Origin: Pseudovibrio axinellae
GTDB taxonomy: Bacteria > Pseudomonadota > Alphaproteobacteria > Rhizobiales > Stappiaceae
DNA: 64,000 bases
Assembly (NCBI RefSeq): GCF_900110875.1
Contig: NZ_FOFM01000014.1
Location: 16,653-80,652, forward strand
Direction of reading: 5' to 3'
Shown here: one piece after another, positions 47,182-56,631 of the stretch
How the letters are laid out: each line of letters starts with the position of its first letter
How positions within the stretch are numbered: position 1 is the stretch's first letter
The notes under the pieces: model-generated
Databases searched by the model: none
The model's input: the letters and a program-made list of their open reading frames with translations, nothing else
Told to the model about the DNA's origin: nothing
Program-made: the position numbers and the translations under genes

Positions 47182-47218
47182 GGTGCGCCGAGGAAACCCC
47201 GTCAGCACAGGGCGCACC
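47182..47218 (-). promoter_or_regulatory. Leader hairpin upstream of the mini-protein gene
   Basis: GGTGCGCC (47182-47189) pairs exactly with GGCGCACC (47211-47218), a G+C-rich 8-bp stem. It lies about 26 bp before the mini-protein ATG, so it would be in its 5' untranslated region. No T run follows. Confidence 0.4.
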
Positions 47219-47652
47219 GAATATCCCTTCTTCTGTGAAAGTGCAACAGAAAAACGGTAAAAACGGGTCACCAGAGTGCCGCACCCAGTCCACAGTGCCC
47301 CCTACATATTACCTAGTCAGATATACCTAATCCATTAAATCTAATAACTACAATATGTTATGGTACATTAGACTTACTAAAACTATCGATAACTCCAAAT
47401 TAGTGACCCTGCTTTTTTTTGGAGAAATTCGTTCAAAACTCGGCGCAAATATGAAGAAAAGTCACAGAGCGGGAGATGGAAACTCGTTTTTTTGACTGTC
47501 TTGGGCTGTTCATCCCTATTATTCTGCTTTCACTTTGCGGCCAGAAACGCAGACCCTCTAGCCCCTCCCCCCAAATCATGCGAAACATGTAAAAGCTCAT
47601 CTCGTGCAGCTGAGGTGATTTTCAGACACAGGCTTCAACAACAGAAAAAGTA
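47219..47652. other. A+T-rich intergenic region
   Basis: No gene was seen. The stretch 47310-47420 is visibly A+T-rich and may hold promoters for the mini-protein and the divergent DUF599 gene. Confidence 0.35.
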
Positions 47653-48372
47653 ATGTTTCAGATCCAGCTTCCCAACATCCTAGCTATCTCGTTTTTCATC
47701 TTCGCATGGTGCCTTTACGGCTGGCTCGCTTACAAAAGCCCCTGGTCAAAACACACTCTTTCCCATGCCATGGACGCTCACCGTTACCGCTGGATGCAGG
47801 CCATGCTCAAACGTGATGTACGCATTGCAGACACCAACATCGCCTCCGGCCTTCAGCAAGGCACAGCATTCTTCGCGTCTGCATCTCTGCTGGCAATTGG
47901 AGGTACGGTGACACTGCTAAGTGCAATGGATGAGGTGAGCGCACTGGCAGAAACACTCAATCTGCCGTTTCTGGCAGACCCGCTTCAAAACGAGGCCAAG
48001 ACCTTTGGTCTGATGGTGATCCTCGCCTATGCTTTCTTTAAATTCGGCTGGGCATATCGCCTCTTTAATTACACCACGATCGTAATGGGCTCTATTCCTG
48101 ACGATTGCCATGAGGAAGATGAGGAGGCAGTGGGTGCCTCCTTGCGTGCCGCACGTCTGGCAACCTTGGCTGGCCGTCACTTCAGCAACGGACAGCAGGC
48201 GCTCTTCTTCGCGGTTGGTTATCTGGGGTGGTATGCAGGGCCTTTCTTCTTTATCGCAACGACCCTGATGGTGACCCTAGTGCTTTTACGGCGTCAGTTT
48301 TTCTCGCAGGCAAGGAAAGCTGTATTACCAGGCCCGAATGCACAGGATCTCGTTAATTCCGGCGCACGATAG
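47653..48372 (+). CDS. DUF599 membrane protein
   Basis: This 239-residue protein has about four hydrophobic helices (about 7-27, 70-90, 112-130 and 185-215) and the DUF599 core W...MDAHRYRWMQAMLKRDVRIADTNIASGLQQGTAFFASASLL. The function is unknown. Its last 79 bp overlap the 3' end of the convergent adenylate cyclase gene. Confidence 0.85.
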   Translation: MFQIQLPNILAISFFIFAWCLYGWLAYKSPWSKHTLSHAMDAHRYRWMQAMLKRDVRIADTNIASGLQQGTAFFASASLLAIGGTVTLLSAMDEVSALAETLNLPFLADPLQNEAKTFGLMVILAYAFFKFGWAYRLFNYTTIVMGSIPDDCHEEDEEAVGASLRAARLATLAGRHFSNGQQALFFAVGYLGWYAGPFFFIATTLMVTLVLLRRQFFSQARKAVLPGPNAQDLVNSGAR

Positions 48373-49535
48373 ACCTTTACCGGGTCTGGAAACCCTTTCA
48401 GAGGAAACGTACCAACACACGTTTCCTCATCACAATCTAAAATTTCTGCCACCGTATCCGAGATCAGCATCGTATGATCCAAACGTTTGGACAGATCGGC
48501 GATTCGAGCGGCCTCGTTCACAACCGGCCCGACAACCGTAAAGTCCAAACGCCGCTCTCCGCCAACGTTTCCAAAGAACACGCGACCAGAGTGTACCCCC
48601 ATACCAACGTGAATTGCAGGCAGGCCATTTAGTCCGCGTGCGTTTGCTTCGCACAGGTCCTTAAGGCTTTTGCGAAGAGCTGCCATAGCCTCAAAGGCCG
48701 CAATTCTAGCGCTTTGTTCATTGGTATAAGGGAACACAGCCAACACTTCGTCGCCAATGAACTTGAGGATCTCACCGCCATGTTGCTCAACCCGTGAGGT
48801 AACCACGCCAAAATATTCGTTGAGAAGCTGCAGCAAGGACTTGTCAGGCAAGTAGTTTGAGAACCCTGTAAAATTGCGAATATCACAAAAAGCAACGATC
48901 GCGTTGATATGCTCACCATCCCCGCGCTGTATCTCACCGCTCATTACCCGCCGCCCGGCGCGAGTACCCAGATACGTGTTTAAAATACTCTCTGAAGCCT
49001 GACGCGAGTTGAACAGCTCACAAATCAATGAGAGGGGGTTGGAAAGCTCTTCGAAGACACGAATGTCGTCATCTTTAAAACCGGCTTTGGACCGACTTGC
49101 AAACGCAAGACCATGCTTTGCACCATCTGAAAAGGTCATGGGAAATGAAACGTATTCAGTATAACCTTCCTCGTCGAGCTCCTGAATGATCTTAAGCCGG
49201 TCATACTCATCATGCTGACCGAATTTATGGCGAATCATTTGACCCGTTTCAATCGAGTGCCTCCAAAGACTCTGGTTATAAGATTCATCCATCTCCGGCG
49301 TGTGTAGGAAGTACCTCATACGAGGCCCTATGCCGCGCTCCCAAATAATCCCCTCGCCTTGATAGTCTGGGTCCAAAATAGAAATTCCGCTGGAAATCCG
49401 GTCAACCTCGATTCCCATATCCCCTAAGCGCTCACCCAGCACAGACAGAACCCGGCAGGGACGGCCAAGCATTTTTGCATCCTTGGAAAGCCACTCCAAT
49501 AAATCATTAGTGGCTACAGACTCACGATCAGACAT
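48294..49535 (-). CDS. Class III adenylate cyclase
   Basis: The protein is 413 residues. An N-terminal sensory region (about 1-190) is GAF-like, and the cyclase homology domain spans about 205-390. Metal-binding Asp218 is in AFCDIRNFTG and Asp262 in KFIGDEVLAVF. Lys258 and Asp331 (RRLDFTVVG) indicate ATP rather than GTP as substrate; Asn340 and Arg344 are the transition-state residues. No membrane helix is present. It makes cAMP in response to an unknown signal. The 3' end overlaps the DUF599 gene by 79 bp. Confidence 0.9.
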   Translation of the reverse strand: MSDRESVATNDLLEWLSKDAKMLGRPCRVLSVLGERLGDMGIEVDRISSGISILDPDYQGEGIIWERGIGPRMRYFLHTPEMDESYNQSLWRHSIETGQMIRHKFGQHDEYDRLKIIQELDEEGYTEYVSFPMTFSDGAKHGLAFASRSKAGFKDDDIRVFEELSNPLSLICELFNSRQASESILNTYLGTRAGRRVMSGEIQRGDGEHINAIVAFCDIRNFTGFSNYLPDKSLLQLLNEYFGVVTSRVEQHGGEILKFIGDEVLAVFPYTNEQSARIAAFEAMAALRKSLKDLCEANARGLNGLPAIHVGMGVHSGRVFFGNVGGERRLDFTVVGPVVNEAARIADLSKRLDHTMLISDTVAEILDCDEETCVGTFPLKGFPDPVKVYRAPELTRSCAFGPGNTAFLACEKN

Positions 49536-49797
49536 TCAAACCCCAGAGACGAACGACAACGTTTCTCATCATTTACTTTTTAACTCAGATATTTACAGCA
49601 ATACCGTCAAGAAACCCTCGCCATAAAAGCTAGACTTTCTCCACAACCTGCTACACGCCCAACGTGTAATTGCTTCAAATTTCAAAAATTTGTAGCAAAC
49701 AAACTGCACAACTCCTATTTTCTGCGCAAATAATAACGCAGCACGCTTCCAGTGATGAGAGTTTCAATCACTGCGCATTTAATCGAGACATCCAACA

Positions 49798-50394
49798 ATG
49801 TTAGATCGCTTTTATCTGATCATCGATGGCACCCATTGGTTGCCACGTGTCCTTCCTCTTGGCGTAAAGCTTGTTCAGCTCCGTATAAAAGACAAGTCAG
49901 AGGATGAAATTCGCTCTCAGGTCAAAGCAGCAAAGCAGCTCTGCGACAAAGCCGGCGCAGTTCTCGTCGTAAACGACCACTGGCAGGCTGCCTATGACGC
50001 AAATGTTGGCTATGTGCATTTGGGACAAGAAGACCTAAAGACCGCAGATTTCCGTGCACTCCGTTCCGCTGGAATTTACTACGGCGTTTCAACACATGAT
50101 GAAGCTGAGCTGGACACCGCTCTGGCGCTAGATCCTCAATATGTGGCCCTTGGCCCAATTTACAATAGCGCAACAAAAGAATTGCGCTGGCAACCACAAG
50201 GGCTCGAAACCCTAAAGAGGTGGAAATCACGCACCAACAAACACCTGGTAGCGATTGGTGGGATCACGCTGGAGCGCGCACCAGATGTTTTTGCAGCTGG
50301 AGCAGACACCATTGCAACAATTTCAGATGTCACAGCTGCATCAAATCCAGAGCAACGGGTTTCCCAGTGGCTTCAAACATCAAAGAACTGGTAA
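49798..50394 (+). CDS. thiE: Thiamine-phosphate synthase
   Basis: ThiE joins HMP-pyrophosphate and the thiazole phosphate to give thiamine monophosphate. The 198-residue TIM barrel has QLRIKDKSE, VVNDHWQAA, VGYVHLGQEDL, YYGVSTHDEAE, ALGPIYNSATK and AIGGITLE, all matching ThiE positions that hold the phosphate and magnesium. It is slightly shorter than E. coli ThiE. It is not beside other thi genes, and I saw no TPP riboswitch upstream. Confidence 0.9.
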   Translation: MLDRFYLIIDGTHWLPRVLPLGVKLVQLRIKDKSEDEIRSQVKAAKQLCDKAGAVLVVNDHWQAAYDANVGYVHLGQEDLKTADFRALRSAGIYYGVSTHDEAELDTALALDPQYVALGPIYNSATKELRWQPQGLETLKRWKSRTNKHLVAIGGITLERAPDVFAAGADTIATISDVTAASNPEQRVSQWLQTSKNW

Positions 50395-50498
50395 GCCTAA
50401 GCCGCGATCTTGTTGATGGAATGCTTGCCCTCAGGTCTGCATGAACACATTCGTTCATCGCAAAGCTTTTTCACGATGTATGAAGGCGGAGCGGCAAC

Positions 50499-50527
50499 AA
50501 AAAAGGCAGCCAAGAGGCTGCCTTTTT
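50499..50527 (-). terminator. Terminator of the ClpP-like gene
   Basis: GGCAGCC (50505-50511) pairs with GGCTGCC (50516-50522), with flanking A6 and T5 runs. It lies just past the stop at 50549 and works on either strand. Confidence 0.9.
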
Positions 50528-50548
50528 CAAGTCATAAAACAATGTAGT

Positions 50549-51163
50549 TTATGCAAGTTCAGAAACGTTGCTCACCACTTTGCCGACCAAACCATACTCG
50601 ATACCCTCTTCAGGGCTCATCCAGTAATCACGGTCCGTGTCTTTTTCGATACGTTCAATCTTCTGACCAGTTGCATCTGCAAAGATCTGGTTCAAACGAT
50701 CACGCATCTTGAGAATCTCTTTGGCCTGAATCTCAATATCTGTCGCCATACCACCAGCACCGCCGGAAGGTTGGTGAAGCAGAAAACGTGTGTTCTTAGT
50801 GCAGAAACGACGTTCTTGCGGCACAGACACGTAAATCAGGGCACCAGCGCTGGCAACCCAACCCATACCCAGCATGCGAACCTGTGGTTTGATGAATTTG
50901 ATCATGTCGTGGATCATATCACCAGATTCCACGTGCCCACCTGGAGAGGAAACGATCACCGTAATAGGGTCATCACCAACCTGGGAAAGCGCAAGCAGAC
51001 GGGAACAGACATCCTGAGCCATCTCCTGTGTCACAGGGCCTGTAATCAACACCGTACGCGCATCAAAAAGATGCTTGTCCACCGGGATGGACTTTTCAGG
51101 ATTCTTTGGCGCGTCATCATCACCTTCGAGGCGAACCGACGTCGAAGCACAATAGTCCGTCAT
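50549..51163 (-). CDS. ClpP-family serine protease
   Basis: The protein is 204 residues from the ATG at 51163. The ClpP fold has Ser105 in [11 protein letters not shown], His130 in [10 protein letters not shown] and the Asp of [18 protein letters not shown], so the triad is intact. The nucleophile motif (WVASAG instead of the usual AASMGA) and the lack of a neighbouring clpX or tig suggest a paralogue beside the housekeeping ClpP. The frame continues to 51265, but that part does not look like ClpP. Its partner ATPase is unknown. Confidence 0.85.
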   Translation of the reverse strand: MTDYCASTSVRLEGDDDAPKNPEKSIPVDKHLFDARTVLITGPVTQEMAQDVCSRLLALSQVGDDPITVIVSSPGGHVESGDMIHDMIKFIKPQVRMLGMGWVASAGALIYVSVPQERRFCTKNTRFLLHQPSGGAGGMATDIEIQAKEILKMRDRLNQIFADATGQKIERIEKDTDRDYWMSPEEGIEYGLVGKVVSNVSELA

Positions 51164-51530
51164 GCGAATGACATGCTCCCTTATATTAGCTACCGCCCCA
51201 CGCGGCAGACTCTGATCAAGTATAACTAAAAGATACTGCGGCAGACCGCAAACACGCAAAGTCATAGCCTAACAGAAATTCCCTAGGAAATAGTGGGCGT
51301 TCTTCCCCAGTTTCAGCCGATCCTTCAAAAAAACAGCAATTTCACTCGGCTGAAATAAATTGCATTTCACACACTTAATAATCCAATACCCAACTTTAAA
51401 GCCAAGCAATAACGTTTTAATAACCTTGAAACTCGCATAATTGGTAGAAATTACAATCTACCTATAGCTGATATTGACATACTGGGGATGGTGTCACGTC
51501 TTCGGACACAGCACAAAGGGATTTTCGGGT
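51164..51530. other. Divergent promoter region between the ClpP-like and GGDEF-EAL genes
   Basis: No gene or strong repeat was seen; the region is rather A+T-rich. It should carry promoters in both directions. The open frame of the GGDEF-EAL gene extends back to a TTG at 51474. Confidence 0.35.
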
Positions 51531-53615
51531 TTGACTGGTTTTACAGAAACACTGAATGCTCACCTCCAATATCAATCACCCGTCCCTATAGAAGACCAAA
51601 GCGCCTTCTCACGCGTGAATGTCCCTATTTACGCGGTCGACATTAGCCAGAGTAAACTGGTTTGGGCCAATGCCTCTGGCCTCTCCTTTCTGGGTTTGAC
51701 CGTGCAAGAGTGCATCGATGCCAACAACAACTTCATGGTTGACCTGCCTGCACCGTTTAATAACCCCTCCTATCGAAACCAGCTTCGCTCCTATTTAAAC
51801 CGAATAAGAGAAGAGGGCAGCATCACCGAGTGCATTACAGTCGTTCCAAATGCGAACTCGATTTCTGTCTATTGTACGTTTTCACCACAAGCTCTAACCA
51901 GTGGGGCTCCAGGTCTTTTGGTGCAAGTCACTTCAGAAGTCGGCAATGAGCCCGCGCAGGTCCGCAGCGCACAGGTTCTGCTCCACACCACGTCCATGAT
52001 CACGATGTTCGATGAGAGCGGAAAACTCCTTTTTGAAAATCCGGCAAGCCGCTTTAATCGGCCCAGCGGCTGCGAAGACCTTGCCAACCGCATCTGTAAC
52101 CGCCGAGATTTCGACGCACTCATGGCGGAGCTTCGGATCAACGGTGAGGCAAGCCTGGTCGCCCTCATGCACTCCAATCAGGGAGAACGCTGGTTCGATC
52201 TCAATGCCCGCAGCGCTTTTGACCCGGTATCTGGTGCACGCGCAATCTCGCTCAATGCCACAGATGTCACCAAACGCCTGCAAGCCGAACACGAAGTGCG
52301 GTACTTGGCCCATCACGATACGCTGACAGGGCTGCCAAACCGCACCTTCTTAGAAATCGAAGCAGAGCGATATCTCGATGAGACCCGCCTCTCCGGCAAT
52401 CCGGGGGCCCTCATCTTTATCGATCTGGACCGTTTCAAATCAATCAACGACACGCTCGGCCATTTGGTTGGAGATGATCTTCTGGTCGTCATTGCCAAGC
52501 GTTTGAAAGAAGTCGTGGAAGGCATCGGCTTTGTTGCCCGTCTTGGGGGCGATGAATTCGTTGTACTCATTGCCAATTTTGCAGAAACTGACCTTCTGAG
52601 TGAAATTTGCCGTGAAATTCGAACCGCTCTGTCCCAGCCATGCAAGGTGCGTGGCCACATGCTTCAGGTCACGCCCTCTGTTGGCGTGTGCACCTATCCA
52701 GAACATGGGGTTGATCTGGATACGCTCATGCGTAAGGCAGATTTGGCGATGTATAAAGCAAAGGACCTGGGACGCGACCGCATCTGCTTCTTTGATGTTT
52801 CCATGTCCCGCGAAGCTGAAGAGCGCGTCAGCTTGGAAACGGCTTTGCGCCAGGCAATCCGCGGTAACGAACTGGCGGTGCACTATCAGCCACGCGTGGA
52901 TGTGGTCACCAATCAGGTCATTGGCGCAGAAGCCCTTTTGCGCTGGCATCACCCCACACGGGGGATCGTGTCAGCAGCCAGTTTCATAGAGATTGCCGAG
53001 GAAGCTGGCATGATCGATGAAATCGGAGACTGGGTCGCGCGCGACGTAATGTTGCAGCAAAATCAGTGGGCTCAAGCAGGCCACGATGTTGCGATCTCCA
53101 TCAACCTTTCCCCTGCCCAGTTCCGGCGCGGGCGCATTTCGCAGCGCTTGCGCTCCATACTGGAAGAAACTGGCGCGTCTGCCAGCTCAATCCGGCTTGA
53201 GATTACAGAAAGTGCGCTGCTCAGCGATGCAAACGAAACGCTGAAAGAACTCAATGCCCTGCGTGAACTTGGCTTTACACTAGAAATTGACGACTTCGGC
53301 ACAGGCTATTCAAACCTTGGCTACCTGCAACGCTACCCGGTCACCGCTTTGAAGATTGACCGTTCATTTATTGCCGACACAAAACGCTGGCCAATCGTTC
53401 AGATGATCGTTCAGATGGGACGCCTCTTGAACCTGACACTTGTTGCAGAAGGCATTGAAACCAAAGACCAGCTTAGACAGATCCAGAAGCTTCAGTGTCA
53501 TGAGTATCAAGGATACTTGTTTTCACCTGCTGTACCGCCCCTCACCTTCGAGCGCTTGTTGAAAGGTCAGCATTTTATAATGCCACCTCCCTCACAGCTT
53601 GGCGCCTCACTTTAA
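51531..53615 (+). CDS. PAS-GGDEF-EAL cyclic-di-GMP signalling protein
   Basis: The protein is about 694 residues, with two N-terminal PAS-like regions (about 25-245), a GGDEF domain (about 255-415) and an EAL domain (about 430-680). The cyclase motif RLGGDEF is intact, with DTLTGLPNR at the domain start. The EAL motif set is intact too (EALLRW, NLSPAQF, EITES, DDFGTGYSNL, KIDRSFI, VAEGIE), so both synthesis and breakdown of c-di-GMP are possible. No inhibitory RxxD site was seen. The start is uncertain: TTG at 51531 follows AAGGGA, and TTG at 51474 is possible. The 3' end overlaps the ACT gene by 9 bp. Confidence 0.88.
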   Translation: MTGFTETLNAHLQYQSPVPIEDQSAFSRVNVPIYAVDISQSKLVWANASGLSFLGLTVQECIDANNNFMVDLPAPFNNPSYRNQLRSYLNRIREEGSITECITVVPNANSISVYCTFSPQALTSGAPGLLVQVTSEVGNEPAQVRSAQVLLHTTSMITMFDESGKLLFENPASRFNRPSGCEDLANRICNRRDFDALMAELRINGEASLVALMHSNQGERWFDLNARSAFDPVSGARAISLNATDVTKRLQAEHEVRYLAHHDTLTGLPNRTFLEIEAERYLDETRLSGNPGALIFIDLDRFKSINDTLGHLVGDDLLVVIAKRLKEVVEGIGFVARLGGDEFVVLIANFAETDLLSEICREIRTALSQPCKVRGHMLQVTPSVGVCTYPEHGVDLDTLMRKADLAMYKAKDLGRDRICFFDVSMSREAEERVSLETALRQAIRGNELAVHYQPRVDVVTNQVIGAEALLRWHHPTRGIVSAASFIEIAEEAGMIDEIGDWVARDVMLQQNQWAQAGHDVAISINLSPAQFRRGRISQRLRSILEETGASASSIRLEITESALLSDANETLKELNALRELGFTLEIDDFGTGYSNLGYLQRYPVTALKIDRSFIADTKRWPIVQMIVQMGRLLNLTLVAEGIETKDQLRQIQKLQCHEYQGYLFSPAVPPLTFERLLKGQHFIMPPPSQLGASL

Positions 53616-54032
53616 GGTAAGCTTTGCAGACCGACTGAGCGCTTGCAATGTATCGAGCGCAAGCTCGGCTTTCTCATCCTGCACAAAGATATGATCGTGG
53701 TAAAACGCGGCAACAACATTTGCCGAAATGCCAGCCTCAGCAAGCGCACTGGAAATCGCTGCCGTCAGGCCAACAGCTTCTAAAGAGCTGTGAACTGCAA
53801 GTGAAATGCGCCGGAAACTAGGTTCTGTCTCAACGCCTGCCCGCCCTGCACTTTCAAGAGATAAGATGGCTGTTAGCCCCTCGTTTTCCCAAAACAAACC
53901 AAGGGGATGATGTTCCGCTAACGCCTCAATGCTTCCATTGGGAAAGCAGCAAAAGACAAAACTCTCCTCTGACACTGATGCCTCCATAGAGGCAAGCAAC
54001 TCTTGCAAATCCGTTCCACCACGCAATGCCAA
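53607..54032 (-). CDS. ACT-domain protein
   Basis: This 141-residue protein appears to be built of two tandem ACT-like halves. The second half contains RISLAVHSSLEAVGLTAAISSALAEAGISANVVAAFYHDHIFV, the form used to bind small ligands, often amino acids. It has no catalytic domain, so it may be a sensor or a regulator of another protein. The start is a TTG with GGGAG upstream. It is convergent with the GGDEF-EAL gene. Confidence 0.75.
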   Translation of the reverse strand: MALRGGTDLQELLASMEASVSEESFVFCCFPNGSIEALAEHHPLGLFWENEGLTAILSLESAGRAGVETEPSFRRISLAVHSSLEAVGLTAAISSALAEAGISANVVAAFYHDHIFVQDEKAELALDTLQALSRSAKLTLK

Positions 54033-54279
54033 AGCCCTGCTCCCTTCTCAAACCCAAAACAATCCGAAGAGATTATTGTCAGACCGTAATAAGGATACAT
54101 AGTCAGTACGATAGTTTCCGCACGGATTGTACCACTTAACCCTTAATCATCGTAGGTACGATGGAGCCGTCACTACAACCAAGTATTCTATTCATGGCAG
54201 AACACTTTGCCTATGCTCCTTTGTCGGAGGTAACTAGCCTTCATTCATTGTCGGTGAGCTCAAACTTTTGGGGCCGCCG

Positions 54280-55167
54280 TTAGGCTCCCACCTGCTTGGC
54301 AGCTATATCTAAAAACAAACGAGCCAATTTGGGCATGCCAGCTTTTCCGGCATGAACCGCAAAAAGCCGAATTTCGGGAAATCTCCAATCTGGTAGGACC
54401 TCAATGAGCTGACCTGACTGGATTAAATCTGTACACAAAGGTTCTGGCAATTCTCCGATACCGTGACCTGAAAGAATGGCTGAGCGGATTGCGGCATAAT
54501 CATTTACGGACAAATGAGGTTCAAAGCTCACATTCTCGATATCGCGCTGTTTGGTCAGCGACCAGCTTAAATGACGTTTTTTACTGAAACCAAACCCAAT
54601 GCAATTGTGGTGTTGTAGTTCACCCGGAGTGCGCGGCAGAGAATTAACGGCAGCATATCTGGCAGCGGCAACTAAACGATGACGGTATCTCAGCAGCGTT
54701 CTTGTAACCAAATCGGGCTGGTTTGGCGGGGCGACCCGAAACGACAAATCAACACCATCCTCCACGAAGTCTAAAATGCGCTCAGTCACAAAAACTCGAA
54801 GCTTTGCTTTTGGGTGGCGAGCCTGAAAGGTTTCGATTGTCTCCAAAAACAGTATTTCGAAAAGATTGGGTGGCACGGTGATCGTGACGGTTCCAATTGT
54901 GTCGGTGTGCCGATCAGTCATGACTCTGTTAGCGTGGACCAGCGTTTCCAACCCTTTGCGACATAGATCGTAATAGGTTGCCCCTGCCTCCGTCAGCCGG
55001 ATCTGGCGCTTGCTGCGATCGACCAATTGCACACGAAGACTGGTTTCAAGCTCGGACACCTTTCTGCTGACTGTAGACAGCGGAACATTTAGGACCCGTG
55101 CGGCCTCTGTGAAGCTCTTCAAACGGGCGACTTCTGCAAAGACTGAGATAGCATCAAGGCTGATCAT
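54280..55167 (-). CDS. LysR-family transcriptional regulator
   Basis: This 295-residue protein has the N-terminal winged helix (FAEVARLKSFTEAARVLNVP, then TVSRKVSELETSLRVQLVDR) and a C-terminal effector-binding domain (about 90-290) of the LTTR type. It is divergent from the VOC-NmrA pair across 97 bp, the usual arrangement in which a LysR protein controls its neighbour. The effector is unknown, but a quinone or aldehyde-type stress signal would fit the target genes. Confidence 0.9.
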   Translation of the reverse strand: MISLDAISVFAEVARLKSFTEAARVLNVPLSTVSRKVSELETSLRVQLVDRSKRQIRLTEAGATYYDLCRKGLETLVHANRVMTDRHTDTIGTVTITVPPNLFEILFLETIETFQARHPKAKLRVFVTERILDFVEDGVDLSFRVAPPNQPDLVTRTLLRYRHRLVAAARYAAVNSLPRTPGELQHHNCIGFGFSKKRHLSWSLTKQRDIENVSFEPHLSVNDYAAIRSAILSGHGIGELPEPLCTDLIQSGQLIEVLPDWRFPEIRLFAVHAGKAGMPKLARLFLDIAAKQVGA

Positions 55168-55264
55168 TTAGTTTCCATATATGGAAGTTAGCTTTCATTA
55201 TTGCTCATTTATTCTGCGAGAGGAAGGAACTAACCTAACAAAATGTACAAATGAGGACGCTTTG

Positions 55265-55624
55265 ATGGCACACAAAGACAAGACGATTAACTATATCGAG
55301 TTTCCCCTAAACGACCCAGCAAGCACAAAGCAGTTTTATGAGACTATCTTTGGGTGGACGTTTCAAGAATGGGGGCCCAAGTATCTAAGTTTCAGCGGTG
55401 CTGGTATTGATGGCGGGTTCAACGGCGAAGATGGAACACCGGTAACAAGCCCAGGCACATTGGTCGTTTTGTTCTCAAATGATCTGGCAGCCGCTCTTAC
55501 GCAGGTTAAAGCCGCAGGGGCAAGAATTACCCGGGAGATCTATAGCTTTCCGGGGGGAAGGCGTTTTCATTTTTGTGATCCAAACGGCAATGAGCTTGCA
55601 ATCTGGGCGGAGGCAACCCCATGA
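55265..55624 (+). CDS. VOC-family (glyoxalase-like) protein
   Basis: The protein is 119 residues from the ATG at 55265 (GAGGA upstream). The VOC fold shows YIEFPLNDPASTKQFYETIFGW at the start and FHFCDPNGNELAIWAEATP at the end, each with candidate metal ligands. Members act as glyoxalases, dioxygenases or resistance proteins; the activity here is unknown. Its stop overlaps the NmrA-like start by 4 bp, so translation is coupled. Confidence 0.82.
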   Translation: MAHKDKTINYIEFPLNDPASTKQFYETIFGWTFQEWGPKYLSFSGAGIDGGFNGEDGTPVTSPGTLVVLFSNDLAAALTQVKAAGARITREIYSFPGGRRFHFCDPNGNELAIWAEATP

Positions 55625-56481
55625 CAATTCTTGTGACAGGTGCAACTGGCACCATTGGATCAGAAATCCTTCGATTGTTTGCCGAACGCCGTAGCCCCGA
55701 CATTCGTGCTCTTGTTCACAACCCCAATAAAGTTGGGCAGGTGAAAGCACATGGTGCAATCCCAGTTGTCGGAGGGTTTGAGGACAAGGAAGCGCTGGTT
55801 TCTGCCACAACTGGTGTTAAGACAATCATTTTGATCACGCCTGCGGACGCTGCTGCCGTTGACCAAGCCTCCAATGTGATAAAGGCCGCCCAAGCATCGG
55901 GCGTCCAAAGGATTGTGAGAGTGTCCGCAATAAAAGCCGATCCCCATGGGCCAACAAACAACACACGAGCCCACGGGAAGACAGAGGCTGAGCTTATTGA
56001 GAGTGGTTTGAACTACGTTATTTTGCGCCCTAACCTGTTCATGCAAAACCTCTTCATGGCCGCCGACCAAATCACCCAACAACGGCAATACTCGTTTGCA
56101 ACTGGCGAAGGCTCTATGGGTATGGTTGATACCCGAGATGTTGCCGCCTGCGCCGTGACCTGTGCGCTTACTGATCAGTGGGATGGCAGGGTTTACGAAC
56201 TGACAGGACCGGAACCTTTGAGCTATGTGGATGTCGCGAAAATCTTAAGCGAACAATGGGGTAAGCCGACACAGTATCAACCAGTCGCGCCCGAAGAGAT
56301 TTATAAATGGATCAAAAGCGCTGGTTGGGGCGAGTGGATGGCCGCGTTGGCCAGAGACTACGGGCGAGCCTATGCTATGGGATGGGGTAATTTTACAACG
56401 CCGCATATTCAGGAAATCACAGGTGCAAAACCGCGCTCCTTCCGCCAATTTACCCAGGAGGTATTTTTGCCCGCGCTTTAA
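55621..56481 (+). CDS. NmrA-like NAD(P)-binding protein (QOR2-like)
   Basis: This 286-residue atypical short-chain dehydrogenase has the dinucleotide loop TGATGTIGSEILR at the N terminus and the NmrA/HSCARG layout. The usual SDR catalytic Tyr-x3-Lys is not evident (GKTEAELIESG at that place). Homologues act as NAD(P)H:quinone reductases or as redox sensors. It starts inside the VOC stop codon and is part of the LysR-controlled pair. Confidence 0.82.
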   Translation: MTILVTGATGTIGSEILRLFAERRSPDIRALVHNPNKVGQVKAHGAIPVVGGFEDKEALVSATTGVKTIILITPADAAAVDQASNVIKAAQASGVQRIVRVSAIKADPHGPTNNTRAHGKTEAELIESGLNYVILRPNLFMQNLFMAADQITQQRQYSFATGEGSMGMVDTRDVAACAVTCALTDQWDGRVYELTGPEPLSYVDVAKILSEQWGKPTQYQPVAPEEIYKWIKSAGWGEWMAALARDYGRAYAMGWGNFTTPHIQEITGAKPRSFRQFTQEVFLPAL

Positions 56482-56631
56482 GCGACAGCCCATTTATGCA
56501 GTCATTTCATGCGGCAATATATGTAGCCCATACCCTCGGATACAGGCAGATGGGCAAGCATTTGGATTGGGTTGATTATTGTAGCCTCACAATTATCTGT
56601 CACAACAGGCAGGCCAATACCTCACTGAGAC

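Noticed and set aside
49536..49797. A possible TPP riboswitch upstream of thiE
   Set aside because: The conserved THI-box core was not found in this interval.
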